From JBCCMQ01 sp039026235 (GTDB taxonomy: Bacteria > Pseudomonadota > Alphaproteobacteria > Rhodobacterales > Rhodobacteraceae), in contig JBCCMQ010000004.1 of the NCBI GenBank assembly GCA_039026235.1, positions 1 through 64,000 of the forward strand: a stretch of 64,000 nucleotides of DNA, given 5' to 3'. Within the stretch, counting starts at the first letter, position 1. Every line of letters starts with the position of its first letter. Of the stretch, positions 50,427 through 61,239 are shown in pieces. A program made the position numbers and the translations under genes. The notes below the pieces were generated by a model. That model was not told the DNA's origin. It searched no databases and saw nothing but the letters and a program-made list of their open reading frames with translations.

Positions 50427-52271
50427 ATGCTTCGCATCGAAGACATAGGCTATAGCGTCGCTGGAAACCCGCTGCTGGTGGGCGCAAGCGCGGTGATCCC
50501 GGTCGGTCACAAGGTCGGCGTTGTCGGAAGAAACGGCACCGGCAAGACCACCCTGTTTCGGCTGATCCGAGGGCAGTTGACACTTGAGACCGGCACCATC
50601 TCGTTACCTGCCGGCGCGCAGATCGGCGGCGTCGACCAAGAAGTTCCGGCCTCGGAGAAGTCACTTATTGATACCGTTCTGGCGGCGGACACGGAAAGAA
50701 CCGCGCTTCTGGCCGAGGCTGACATCGCCGAAGACCCCCACCGGATCGCCGAAATCCAGACCCGACTTGCCGACATTGATGCCTGGTCGGCCGAGGCCAG
50801 GGCATCCGCCATCCTGCGGGGGCTGGGGTTCGATCAAGCAGCCCTTTCGCGACCCTGTTCGGCATTCTCGGGCGGCTGGCGGATGCGTGTTGCGCTGGCC
50901 GGTGTTCTGTTCGCAGCGCCGGATCTTCTGCTTTTGGACGAGCCCACGAACTACCTGGATCTGGAAGGCGCGATCTGGCTTGAAAGCTATCTTGCGCGTT
51001 ATCCCCATACGGTCCTGATCATCAGCCACGACCGGGGCCTTTTGAACCGGGCCGTGGGATCGATCCTGCATCTGGAAGACCGCAAGCTAACCCTCTATCC
51101 GGTGGCCTATGACACCTTCGCGCGCCAAAGGTCAGAACGGCTGGCCCTTGCCGAAGCCCAGAACAAGAAGACCGAAGCGCGGCGAAAGCACCTGCAGTCC
51201 TTTGTCGACCGCTTCCGTTACAAGGCGTCGAAGGCAAAACAGGCCCAGTCACGCCTGAAGATGCTTGATCGTCTGCAGACCATCTCCAGCCCGGAAGAGG
51301 CAGCCCTGCGGGCGTTTTCCTTCCCCGCGCCGGAAGAGCTGTCGCCGCCGATTGTCACCACCGAGGGCGCCAGCGTTGGCTATGACGGTCGGGCCGTTCT
51401 GTCGCAGCTGGCGCTCAGGATCGATCAGGATGACCGCATCGCGCTTCTCGGTAAGAACGGTGAAGGAAAATCCACGCTTTCCAAGCTCTTGTCGGGACGC
51501 CTTGATGTGTTGGGCGGACGCCTGACCCAGGCATCCAAGCTGCGCGTGGGCTATTTTGCCCAGCATCAGTTGGATGAACTTCGCGCTGACGAAACGCCGC
51601 TGCAACATATATCGCGCGCTCTGCCGGACCTTTTGCCCGCCAAGCTGCGCGCCCGGCTGGCAGGTTTCGGCATTGCCGCAGCCCAGGCGGACACCAAGGT
51701 TGCGCAGCTTTCCGGCGGCCAGAAAGCGCGTCTTTCGCTGATGCTGGCAACGCTCCACGCGCCGCACCTTCTGATTCTCGACGAACCGACGAACCATCTG
51801 GACATCGAAAGCCGCGAAGCGCTGGTCGAAGCGCTGACAGCCTATACGGGCGCGGTGATCCTGGTCAGCCATGATATGCACCTTCTGGGTCTGGTGGCGG
51901 ACCGGCTGTGGCTGGTCAAAGGGGGGCGCGTTTCCCTCTATGAGGAGGACCTGGAAAGCTACCGCACCATGCTGCTGCGCACCGACGACGGCCAGAAGCA
52001 GGCCCGCACCAGACCGAAGCCAAAGCCGGTCAGCCGCGACCGCCTGCTTTTGTTGCGCGCCGAGGTGCGAAAATGCGAAAGCCGCATAGAGAAATTGAAC
52101 GACATGCGCGACAAGCTGGCGAGCCGGCTGGCCGATCCCACGCTTTACGCTGAACGCAAGGACGAAGCGCTGGTGTGGCAGAAGAAGTATGCCGAGGTGA
52201 TGACCGGTCTTGACCGGGCCGAAGAACTTTGGATGACCGCGCTTGAAAAGCTGGAAACCGCAGAAGGTTAG
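50427..52271 (+). CDS. ABC-F family ATPase
   Basis: A soluble 614-residue protein with two ABC domains and no membrane part. The first has GRNGTGKTT, FSGGWRMRVALAGVLF and LLLDEPTNYLDLEG; the second has GKNGEGKST, LSGGQKARLSLMLATL and LILDEPTNHLDIES. The linker between them carries the charged helical pair of ABC-F proteins (KKTEARRKHLQSFVDRFRYKASKAKQAQSRLK). A coiled coil closes the protein. ABC-F proteins act on ribosomes; this one is of the Uup/YheS type. The MarC gene starts 2 bases after its stop. Confidence 0.93.
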   Translation: MLRIEDIGYSVAGNPLLVGASAVIPVGHKVGVVGRNGTGKTTLFRLIRGQLTLETGTISLPAGAQIGGVDQEVPASEKSLIDTVLAADTERTALLAEADIAEDPHRIAEIQTRLADIDAWSAEARASAILRGLGFDQAALSRPCSAFSGGWRMRVALAGVLFAAPDLLLLDEPTNYLDLEGAIWLESYLARYPHTVLIISHDRGLLNRAVGSILHLEDRKLTLYPVAYDTFARQRSERLALAEAQNKKTEARRKHLQSFVDRFRYKASKAKQAQSRLKMLDRLQTISSPEEAALRAFSFPAPEELSPPIVTTEGASVGYDGRAVLSQLALRIDQDDRIALLGKNGEGKSTLSKLLSGRLDVLGGRLTQASKLRVGYFAQHQLDELRADETPLQHISRALPDLLPAKLRARLAGFGIAAAQADTKVAQLSGGQKARLSLMLATLHAPHLLILDEPTNHLDIESREALVEALTAYTGAVILVSHDMHLLGLVADRLWLVKGGRVSLYEEDLESYRTMLLRTDDGQKQARTRPKPKPVSRDRLLLLRAEVRKCESRIEKLNDMRDKLASRLADPTLYAERKDEALVWQKKYAEVMTGLDRAEELWMTALEKLETAEG

Positions 52272-52273
52272 CA

Positions 52274-52912
52274 ATGGAACTGCCAGAGCTGATCACGGCA
52301 TTTGTGACGCTTTTCGTTATCATCGATCCCATCGGGCTGGCGCCGATCTTTGTGGCCCTGACCCAGGGCATGGACCCACCAACCCGGCGCCGCATATCGC
52401 TGCGCGCCTGCGTAATCGCCGGGGCCATCCTGACGCTTTTCGGATTTTTCGGAGAGGCGGTTCTGGGCTTCATGGGCATCTCGCTCGCGGCCTTCAAGAT
52501 CGCGGGCGGGATCCTTTTGTTCCTGACGGCGCTTGATATGTTGTTCGAACGGCGCACCCAGCGCCGGGAAAGCCGAAGCGCGCAAGATACCAACGATCCT
52601 TCGGTCTTTCCGCTGGCCATACCGCTGATTGCCGGACCGGGGTCAATCGCCACGATGATCCTTTTGACCGGTCAGTCCGAAAGCCTTGCCGAACAGGGGG
52701 CGGTCATCGGGGTCATGGCCGTTTGCGTTTTGGCGGTGCTGCTTTTGGCACTGGCTGCCGGAACACTTGAGAAGGCGCTGGGGCGGACGGGAATAAACGT
52801 CGTCACACGTCTTTTGGGCATGCTGCTGGCCGCGCTGTCGGTTCAATTCGTCCTCGAAGGTCTGGCAGAGTTCGGTATCGGGTCGCCGCCAGCACTGCTT
52901 AGCGGGCTTTGA
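52274..52912 (+). CDS. MarC family membrane protein
   Basis: A 212-residue protein with six hydrophobic helices and the MarC pattern: LFVIIDPIGLAPIFVALTQG near the start, GEAVLGFMGISLAAFKIAGGILLFLTALDML, and FPLAIPLIAGPGSIATMILLTG. The family was once thought to be involved in multiple antibiotic resistance; its role is unsettled. It is translationally linked to the ABC-F gene. Confidence 0.92.
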   Translation: MELPELITAFVTLFVIIDPIGLAPIFVALTQGMDPPTRRRISLRACVIAGAILTLFGFFGEAVLGFMGISLAAFKIAGGILLFLTALDMLFERRTQRRESRSAQDTNDPSVFPLAIPLIAGPGSIATMILLTGQSESLAEQGAVIGVMAVCVLAVLLLALAAGTLEKALGRTGINVVTRLLGMLLAALSVQFVLEGLAEFGIGSPPALLSGL

Positions 52913-52960
52913 CATGGGTTGGCCCTTCCCGCGCCCGCCGTTCGTACCTAAATCAGTTCC

Positions 52961-53542
52961 ATGGATGGAGATGACATTGCCCGGCTGCTTTATCTGACCA
53001 TCCTCGCCGTTGCGGTGGGGGGGTATTTTCTGGCCGCAAACCGCCAAAAGCTGAGCCAGGTCGCGCAACAGGCATTGGTCTGGGGTTTGATCTTTCTTGG
53101 TGTCATTGCCGCCTACGGGCTTTGGAACGACATCAGCGACGATGTAGCGCCGCGCCAAAGCTATGCCGTGGAAGAAGGCCGCATAGAGGTTCCGCGCAGC
53201 CCCGACGGCCACTATTACCTCACGCTGTCCATCAACGATGTGCCGGTGCGTTTCGTCGTGGATACGGGCGCCAGTCAGATGGTTCTGACCCAGCGCGACG
53301 CTGCGCGTGTCGGTCTGGACCCGGAGGCGTTGGCCTATATAGGGCGGGCCAACACGGCCAACGGCACCGTCAGCACGGCGCCAGTGACGCTGGACAGCGT
53401 GGCCCTGGGCCCGGTAACGGACCGCGGCTTCCGGGCGCAGGTCAACGGCGGGGCAATGCAGGAATCGCTTTTGGGCATGACCTATCTCAATCGCTATGAG
53501 GCGATCGAGATCCGGGACAGTCAGCTTATCCTGACACGTTAG
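52961..53542 (+). CDS. Membrane-anchored retropepsin-like aspartic protease (TIGR02281 type)
   Basis: The 193-residue protein has two membrane segments near its N terminus (LLYLTILAVAVGGYFL and ALVWGLIFLGVIAAYGL) and then a periplasmic single-domain aspartic protease. The catalytic motif is FVVDTGASQMVLT, followed by flaps GRANTANGTVSTAPVTLD and ESLLGMTYLNRYEAIEI. Such proteins work as dimers. Its stop overlaps the holC stop on the other strand by four bases. Confidence 0.88.
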   Translation: MDGDDIARLLYLTILAVAVGGYFLAANRQKLSQVAQQALVWGLIFLGVIAAYGLWNDISDDVAPRQSYAVEEGRIEVPRSPDGHYYLTLSINDVPVRFVVDTGASQMVLTQRDAARVGLDPEALAYIGRANTANGTVSTAPVTLDSVALGPVTDRGFRAQVNGGAMQESLLGMTYLNRYEAIEIRDSQLILTR

Positions 53543-54000
53543 CCCGCCTCGGCCTTCATTTTCCAGCTTCCGTCGTCGTCCGACCAGTACTTGGCCGCGC
53601 ATCCGTCAGCCGTCAGCGCCCGCCACTGATCGCGGGCGATCTGCACCGCGTCTTCGTTGTTGCCGTCAAAGAGGATGCACACCCGTTCCAGCTCGGCAAC
53701 TTCCGCTGCGTCCACCGCGGCGCCGTCGATTGCCATCAGGCAGGCCGCGCCGTTGGGCCGTTCCATCCCCGAGGTCAACAGCACCGGCTGCAGGTGATCA
53801 TGGCGGCCACCGGCAAGACCATGGGGCAGAAACCCGTCATCGCGGCCGAGCCACAGCTTTTGGTCAAGCCAGTCCAGGCGCTCTGGTGCGCCGCCCCGCA
53901 CAACCACCGACCAGCCGGCGCCAAGCGACTTCTGCAGCAGGACCGCCAGCGTCACCTCAAGCGGCTGCCGGGTCATGTGGTAGAAGAAGGCCGCCCCCAT
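53539..54000 (-). CDS. holC: DNA polymerase III chi subunit
   Basis: The 153-residue protein links the clamp-loader complex to single-strand binding protein. The family pattern includes FYHMTRQPLEVTLAVLLQKSLGAGWSVVVR, LDWLDQKLWLGRDDGFLPHG, QPVLLTSGMERPNGAACLMAIDGA and ERVCILFDGNNEDAVQIARDQWRALTADG. The ATG at 54000 follows the pepA stop by 8 bases. The pair pepA-holC is a very common order in proteobacteria. Confidence 0.94.
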   Translation of the reverse strand: MGAAFFYHMTRQPLEVTLAVLLQKSLGAGWSVVVRGGAPERLDWLDQKLWLGRDDGFLPHGLAGGRHDHLQPVLLTSGMERPNGAACLMAIDGAAVDAAEVAELERVCILFDGNNEDAVQIARDQWRALTADGCAAKYWSDDDGSWKMKAEAG

Positions 54001-54008
54001 GGCCGGGT

Positions 54009-55478
<1,470 letters not shown>

Positions 55479-55609
55479 GACTTCTCCTGCGCATAAGACT
55501 GCCATTTCCTACCCCGGCTGTGCCGCAGTGACCAGAATGCAGTTTTCGCGGCAAAACCGATAAGCTAGTGTCGGCTCAATGGGGCAAGAACGGCATACGG
55601 AGGGGCGCC

Positions 55610-56764
55610 TTGACCAGATTTGACAGGTACATGCTGTCGCGTCTGATGGTGCTTTTCGGATTTTTTTCGCTTGTGCTGGTCGGGATCTACTGGGTGAACC
55701 GGGCGGTTCTGCTTTTCGACCATCTGATTTCGGACGGACAATCGGCCGGAACTTTCCTTGTCTTTGCCGCCCTCAGCCTTCCGGCGGTCATCCGGATCAT
55801 GCTGCCCCTGGCCGCGTTTGCAGCAACGGTCTATGTGACCAACCGGATGGCCAGCGACAGCGAACTGCTGGTTATCCAATCGACCGGGCAGTCGATCTTT
55901 CGCATGGCGCGGCCTGTGCTGGTATTCGGCGCGATCGTCGCGGTCTTGATCTCGATCCTGATGCATTTTCTCGAACCCGCTTCCCGGGCCGAACTGGCCA
56001 AGCGCGAGGTTACAATCGCCAACGATATCACCGCACGCTTTCTGCGGCCCGGTGAATTTCTGCACCCGGCCAGCCAAATCACCTTCTACATCCGGGAAAT
56101 CGACGCACGGGGCGTCTTGCAAAGCGTTTATCTGAGGGATGGCAGAGACATCAAACAGGATACCACCTATGTGGCGGAAAGTGCCCTTGTGGTGCCCAGC
56201 GATGATGGGCCGGTTCTGATCCTGTTTGATGGTGTCGCGCAAACCGTACAGCGCCCCGACCAACGCCTGTCACTGACCCGTTTCCAGGATTTCGCCTTTG
56301 AGATCCGAAAACTGATTGGCGTCACCGGACCCGGCAGGCCTGAGCCACGGGCGCTGACATCGGCGGCCCTCTGGCGCGCTGATCCCGCTGATCTAGAGCG
56401 TACCAACGCAACGCTGGCCGTGTTTCGCTTTGAACTGAACGACCGGATCGCACAGCCGATCCTGGCGATGGTCGCGGCGCTCATGGGTTATTCCTGCCTG
56501 ATGATCGGGGGCTTCAGCCGCTTCGGCTTCTGGCGCCAGGTCGGACTGGCGATCATCGCGCTGGCGGTACTGAAATCGATCGACAATGCCATGGTGGATC
56601 TTGCCGTAAGCAACGTGGCCTATTGGCCGGCCCTTTACATTCCTTCGGTGTTGGGACTGGCACTGTCGGCGATTTTTCTTTGGATTGCGTCGCATCCCGG
56701 TCTCTTCAGGCGCAAGTCGGCGCGCGGCGGCCGGGTCGGGCCGGTCGAGGCCGCAACCACATGA
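55610..56764 (+). CDS. lptF: LPS export ABC transporter permease LptF
   Basis: One of the two membrane subunits of the LptB2FG complex that extracts LPS from the inner membrane. The 384-residue protein has three N-terminal membrane helices, a periplasmic beta-jellyroll domain (residues 120-270), and three C-terminal helices. The start is TTG at 55610 with GGAGGGG in front, giving TRFDRYMLSRLMVLFGFFSLVLVGIYWVNRAVLL, the family N terminus. Its stop overlaps lptG as ATGA. Confidence 0.94.
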   Translation: MTRFDRYMLSRLMVLFGFFSLVLVGIYWVNRAVLLFDHLISDGQSAGTFLVFAALSLPAVIRIMLPLAAFAATVYVTNRMASDSELLVIQSTGQSIFRMARPVLVFGAIVAVLISILMHFLEPASRAELAKREVTIANDITARFLRPGEFLHPASQITFYIREIDARGVLQSVYLRDGRDIKQDTTYVAESALVVPSDDGPVLILFDGVAQTVQRPDQRLSLTRFQDFAFEIRKLIGVTGPGRPEPRALTSAALWRADPADLERTNATLAVFRFELNDRIAQPILAMVAALMGYSCLMIGGFSRFGFWRQVGLAIIALAVLKSIDNAMVDLAVSNVAYWPALYIPSVLGLALSAIFLWIASHPGLFRRKSARGGRVGPVEAATT

Positions 56765-57861
56765 CGCTGCACATCTACTTCGCGCGACGTTACTTTCATG
56801 CCTTTCTGATCCTGGCCGGCATTATCTCGGGTTTCATTTTTCTGATCGAGATGGTCGAGACAACAAGACGGTTCAACACCGACGCGCTGTCGTTGCTGGA
56901 TATGGCTCTGCTGACCCTGCTGACGGTGCCCAACAGCCTTTATGCCGTCCTGCCCCTGATCATGATCATGGCGTCAATTGTGTTGTTCCTGAATCTGGCC
57001 CGCACCAGCGAAATGGTGGTCACGCGAGCAACCGGCCGATCCGCATCGCGGGCTTTGATCGCCCCCTCGATCGTCGCCTTTGCCGTCGGCGTTTTCGCCC
57101 TGACGGCGCTCAATCCGATTGTCTCGGCCACCCAGCGCGAACACGAACGCCGTACAGAGGCGCTGGTCACCGGAGAAGACCGAGAGTTTTCGGTCAGCCC
57201 CGAAGGCCTGTGGCTTCGACAGGGAAGCGCCGATGGCCAGACGGTGATCCACGCCCGGCGCGCCAATCTGGATGGAACCGAGCTTTACCGGGTGAGTTTT
57301 GTCACCCTCAGCCCCGAAGGCCGCGCGCTGTCGCGCATCGAGGCATCCCGGGCCGAGCTCGTTCCCGGATATTGGATGTTGCGCAATGCCAAAGAATGGC
57401 GCCTTGACGGTCTTGGTGACATCCCCGAGCAAACCGCCACGAAGGTGCAAGAGCTGGACGTTCAGACCAACCTGACACGGGAAGGTATTCGGGACAGTTT
57501 CGGCACGCCCTCGGCCATTCCGATCTGGGATCTTCCGGCCTTCATAAGCCAACTGGACAATGCCGGGTTTTCGGCTCTGAACCACAGGGTTTGGTTTCAA
57601 ACCCAGCTGGCGTTACCCTTGACCTGCGTGGCCATGGTCATGTTGGGGGCGTGTTTCACCATGCGACACACGCGAATGGGGCGCACCGGCCTGATGGTCC
57701 TGCTGTCGGTGATGATGGGCTTCAGCCTCTATTTCCTGCGCAATCTGGCGCAAATTCTGGCCGAGAACGGTCAGGTCCCGGTGTTCATCGCCGCCTGGGC
57801 GCCACCCTTTGCAGCGATCCTGCTGACCCTGGGACTGCTGATGCAACTGGAAGACGGATGA
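56761..57861 (+). CDS. lptG: LPS export ABC transporter permease LptG
   Basis: The second permease of LptB2FG, 366 residues, built like LptF: N-terminal helices (YFARRYFHAFLILAGIISGFIFLIEMVE), a periplasmic jellyroll, and C-terminal helices that end in FIAAWAPPFAAILLTLGLLMQLEDG. The coupling segment VTRATGRSASRALIAP faces the ATPase LptB, which is not encoded here. The gene overlaps lptF and lptD by four bases each. Confidence 0.94.
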   Translation: MTLHIYFARRYFHAFLILAGIISGFIFLIEMVETTRRFNTDALSLLDMALLTLLTVPNSLYAVLPLIMIMASIVLFLNLARTSEMVVTRATGRSASRALIAPSIVAFAVGVFALTALNPIVSATQREHERRTEALVTGEDREFSVSPEGLWLRQGSADGQTVIHARRANLDGTELYRVSFVTLSPEGRALSRIEASRAELVPGYWMLRNAKEWRLDGLGDIPEQTATKVQELDVQTNLTREGIRDSFGTPSAIPIWDLPAFISQLDNAGFSALNHRVWFQTQLALPLTCVAMVMLGACFTMRHTRMGRTGLMVLLSVMMGFSLYFLRNLAQILAENGQVPVFIAAWAPPFAAILLTLGLLMQLEDG

Positions 57862-59996
57862 CCGTCCTGGCCGAATGCAAGGCTGCGCCCCGGTGTTTCC
57901 TGGCGGTTTTGGCGGGGTTGATCATTCTACTGTCGCAGGCCCAGATCGCGGACGCCCAGGACCGTGCAATCCTGATCGCCGACCGGGTCGAGGTGCTTGG
58001 GGGCAACGTCCTGCGCGCAGAAGGCAACGTAGAGGTCATTTACACCGGCCGCCGCCTGAGTGCGCGGGCGGTGCGCTATGACGCGGCAACCGACAGTCTG
58101 ACGGCCGAGGGACCGATCCGCCTTACCGAAGGCGACGGTTTCGTCATCGTGGGCGATTTCGCCGAACTAGATGACGGCTTTCGCAACGGTATGCTTCAGT
58201 CCGCCCGTCTGGTGCTTGAACAAGAGCTTCAGATTGCCGCCAATGAGATCGTGCGCGCCAAGGGCCGCTATACGCAGCTTACGCGTACGGTGGCCTCAAC
58301 CTGCCAGGTCTGCGACGCAAGTCAGTTGCCGCTTTGGCAGATACGGGCGACGCGCGTTGTCCATGACAACGTCGAAAAGCAACTCTACTTTGACAATGCG
58401 ATCTTTCAGGTGCTGGGTGTGCCGGTTTTCTACGTGCCGCGCCTGCGCTTGCCTGATCCGTCTGTCGACCGGGCGCGCGGGTTTCTGATCCCCGGCATTC
58501 GCTCAAGTTCCCGATTGGGTACCGGCATTGTCGCGCCCTATTTTGTGCCCTTGGGCGACAGCGCGGATGTGACCCTGACGCCCTATGTGTCCCCGTCCAC
58601 CGAGACGCTGGCCTTTCGCCACCGCAATGTTCAAAAGAACGGTGCCGTGCAGCTCGCCGGAGCGATCTCGAACGACAACATTCGGGACAGAGACGTTCGG
58701 GGATACCTGTTTGGGTCGGGGCTTTTTTTTCTGGATGACGACATCCGTCTCGGCTTCAACCTCGAACTTGCAAGCGACGATAGTTACCTGTCGGACTATT
58801 CCATTTCCGGGCAGGACCGCGCGCGCAGTGACGTGCTGTTGACCAGGGTCAAGCGAGACGCGCTTTTGGTCGCCGAAGCCATTTCCTACCGGACCTACCG
58901 GTCAAGCGAAAGCAATGACACAATCCCCTCGGTGATCGGTCGGTTGGCCTTTGGTGAGAAATTCGCGCCGCCCGGGCTGGGCGGCGTCGCTTCGTTTCAG
59001 TTCGAAGCCTACGGGCTTAACCGCACATCCGATGCGGACGTAGAAGGGCGCGATTATGGACGGTTGAGCTCGCGGTTCGGCTGGTGGCGATCCGAGACTT
59101 TCGGACCCGGCATCGAGGGCAACACGGAAGTGCGTTTGAACGCCAATTACTACGATGTCGATCAGGACAGCACTCAGGACAACGCGGCCCGCGTGACCAC
59201 GCAGTTCGCTGTCGGTGCGCGCTGGCCGTTGGAAAAAACCGCCTCAAACGGCTATCGCCACGTGCTTGAACCGGCGGCGCAGCTGGTCTGGTCGACGGAA
59301 GACGGTGACGAGTTGGAAGACGAAGAAGGGACGCTGGTCGATTTCGATGAAGGCAACCTTTTCAGCCTCAGTCGCATACCCGGCCACAACCGCTACGAAA
59401 GCGGCGCGCGCCTGAACCTCGGCGGTTCGTGGCACATGTCTTCTGGCGACGGTTTTGCACTTTCGCTGTCGGGCGGCCGGGTTTTCCGCTCTGACGATGA
59501 ACGCCAGTTCACGCCGGCATCCGGTCTGGACGGGATGCGTTCGGATTGGCTTGCCAGCGTCCAGCTCAACGCCAGGAACGGCATCCGCCTGGCGAATCGC
59601 ACGCTGATTGACGACTCAGGAAACCTGACCAAGAATGAAGGGTCCCTGTCATTTTCCTACCGTGATCTGGCGTTGTCGTCAGGCTATCTCTGGTTGATCG
59701 CCGAGCCCGAGGTCGGGCGTGACCTCGACAGCCAGGAAGTCAGCGTCAGCGCACGCTATGACATTACGGACAGTTGGCGTGCTATTGCCAATGCACGCTA
59801 TGATTTTGTGGCCGACCGGGCGGCACGCACTGGTTTCGGCCTGCAGTTCCGGAATGAATGCATTGAGGTTGACCTTTCCTACGCACGGTCGTTTACATCC
59901 TCTGCCGCCGTCGAACCCAACACGCGGTTCAATTTTCTGATCGGGTTGCCAAGAGGGGCTGGTGCAAAGGAACGTCGTCAGAGGTGCTATGGCTGA
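57858..59996 (+). CDS. lptD: LPS assembly protein LptD
   Basis: The 712-residue outer-membrane protein completes the LPS bridge and places LPS on the cell surface. It has a signal peptide (cut near ADAQDRA, residue 34), an N-terminal LptA-like beta-taco (VEVLGGNVLRAEGNVEVIYTGRRLSARAVRYDAATDSLTAEGPIRL) and a large C-terminal beta-barrel. Two cysteines in TCQVCDASQLP come after the taco; the C terminus has further cysteines (RNECIEVDLSYARS and RQRCYG), in line with the disulfides of LptD. It overlaps lptG and surA. Confidence 0.94.
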   Translation: MTVLAECKAAPRCFLAVLAGLIILLSQAQIADAQDRAILIADRVEVLGGNVLRAEGNVEVIYTGRRLSARAVRYDAATDSLTAEGPIRLTEGDGFVIVGDFAELDDGFRNGMLQSARLVLEQELQIAANEIVRAKGRYTQLTRTVASTCQVCDASQLPLWQIRATRVVHDNVEKQLYFDNAIFQVLGVPVFYVPRLRLPDPSVDRARGFLIPGIRSSSRLGTGIVAPYFVPLGDSADVTLTPYVSPSTETLAFRHRNVQKNGAVQLAGAISNDNIRDRDVRGYLFGSGLFFLDDDIRLGFNLELASDDSYLSDYSISGQDRARSDVLLTRVKRDALLVAEAISYRTYRSSESNDTIPSVIGRLAFGEKFAPPGLGGVASFQFEAYGLNRTSDADVEGRDYGRLSSRFGWWRSETFGPGIEGNTEVRLNANYYDVDQDSTQDNAARVTTQFAVGARWPLEKTASNGYRHVLEPAAQLVWSTEDGDELEDEEGTLVDFDEGNLFSLSRIPGHNRYESGARLNLGGSWHMSSGDGFALSLSGGRVFRSDDERQFTPASGLDGMRSDWLASVQLNARNGIRLANRTLIDDSGNLTKNEGSLSFSYRDLALSSGYLWLIAEPEVGRDLDSQEVSVSARYDITDSWRAIANARYDFVADRAARTGFGLQFRNECIEVDLSYARSFTSSAAVEPNTRFNFLIGLPRGAGAKERRQRCYG

Positions 59997-61239
59997 GAGT
60001 GTGGCCATGATTACGGCTTTTTGGACATGGGCCTCTCAGAGGGTCCAGGTGGTCGCGGTTTGCGCCCTGTTCTGTTCCGCTGGCGATGTCTCCGCGCAGT
60101 CCGCTTTCGGTGCCGCGATAACCGTCAACGATCGCGCCATCACAAGCTTTGAGCTGGAACAGCGCGAGGCGCTTTTTTCGGCACTCGGCTTTCCGGGCAA
60201 TGCGGCAGTGCTGGCACGTGAGACACTGATTGACGACCGCTTGCGGCTGGACGCCGCCAAAACCCTGGGCGTCACGATCAGCGAAGAGGCTTTTCAAACG
60301 GCGCTCGGCGATTTTGCAGAACGCTCGGCGATTGATGTGGACAGCTTGCTGTCGCAGCTTGCCGACAGGGGCATTGATCCGCAAACGGTGCGGGATTTTC
60401 TGCGCCCGAACCTGCTTTGGTCCGAAGTAATCGGCGCCCGCTTTGCCGCGCGCGTGCAAGTGACCGAAGCCGAGGTTGACCGAGCCGTTGCCCAGACGAC
60501 CGATCGCGGCGGTGTGCGCGCACTCTTGACCGAGATCGTGCTGCCACTGGTCCCCGAAAGCGTGGCAGGCGAGAACTTCGCGTTGGCCCAGGAACTGTCG
60601 GAAAGCAATCTGAGCCAGGCCGAATTCGAACAGACGGCGCGCAGGCTGTCGGCGTCAGCCACGCGCAACAACGGGGGACGCCTTGACTGGGTTGAGCTTT
60701 CCGATCTGCCGCCTGAGATCGGCACGCTGATCCTGGGGTTGTCACCGGGCGACACAGCCGCGCCGATCCCAACACCCCAGGCGGTGATTGTCTTTCAGCT
60801 GCGCGCCCTCGCCGAGGCGCCACCGGGTCAGGCTCAGGACGGGGCCCTTGATTTCGTGGCGATACAGTTGCCTGCGGCAGGGGCAATAGCGCGGAGCCAA
60901 AGCCTGATCGAAACCGCTGACAGTTGCGATGATCTGCCCGGACTGACCGCCGATCTGCCGGAAGAGCTCTTTTCGCGCGAAGCCCTGGCGCCCGTGGATA
61001 TTCCGACAGACATCGCCTTGGAACTGGCCCAGTTGGATGCCGGAGAAAGCTCGACCAGACTGCAGCGGAACGGCGGACAGACGGTTCTTTATTTGATGCT
61101 TTGCGGCCGAACCGCGGCGGCTGCAGAGGATGTCCCGCGCGAGCAAATCCGCAACCAGCTGAGGGCGGCCAAGATCCAACAGCTCGCCGAGAGCTTTCTG
61201 GCAGAGCTGCGATCAGACGCAACGATCGTGGTGCGATGA
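59989..61239 (+). CDS. surA: Periplasmic chaperone/peptidyl-prolyl isomerase SurA
   Basis: SurA escorts outer-membrane proteins such as LptD. The 416-residue protein has a signal peptide (VQVVAVCALFCSAGDVSAQ), the N-terminal chaperone domain (INDRAITSFELEQRE-like VNDRAITSFELEQREAL...LIDDRLRLDAAKTLGVTISEEA), and one parvulin-like domain around residues 180-280 (GGRLDWVELSDLPPEIGTLILGLSPGDTAAPIPTPQAVIVFQL). Two parvulin domains are usual in E. coli; alphaproteobacterial SurA often has one. The ATG at 59989 has AGAGG ahead of it and overlaps the lptD stop by 8 bases. Confidence 0.88.
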   Translation: MAESVAMITAFWTWASQRVQVVAVCALFCSAGDVSAQSAFGAAITVNDRAITSFELEQREALFSALGFPGNAAVLARETLIDDRLRLDAAKTLGVTISEEAFQTALGDFAERSAIDVDSLLSQLADRGIDPQTVRDFLRPNLLWSEVIGARFAARVQVTEAEVDRAVAQTTDRGGVRALLTEIVLPLVPESVAGENFALAQELSESNLSQAEFEQTARRLSASATRNNGGRLDWVELSDLPPEIGTLILGLSPGDTAAPIPTPQAVIVFQLRALAEAPPGQAQDGALDFVAIQLPAAGAIARSQSLIETADSCDDLPGLTADLPEELFSREALAPVDIPTDIALELAQLDAGESSTRLQRNGGQTVLYLMLCGRTAAAAEDVPREQIRNQLRAAKIQQLAESFLAELRSDATIVVR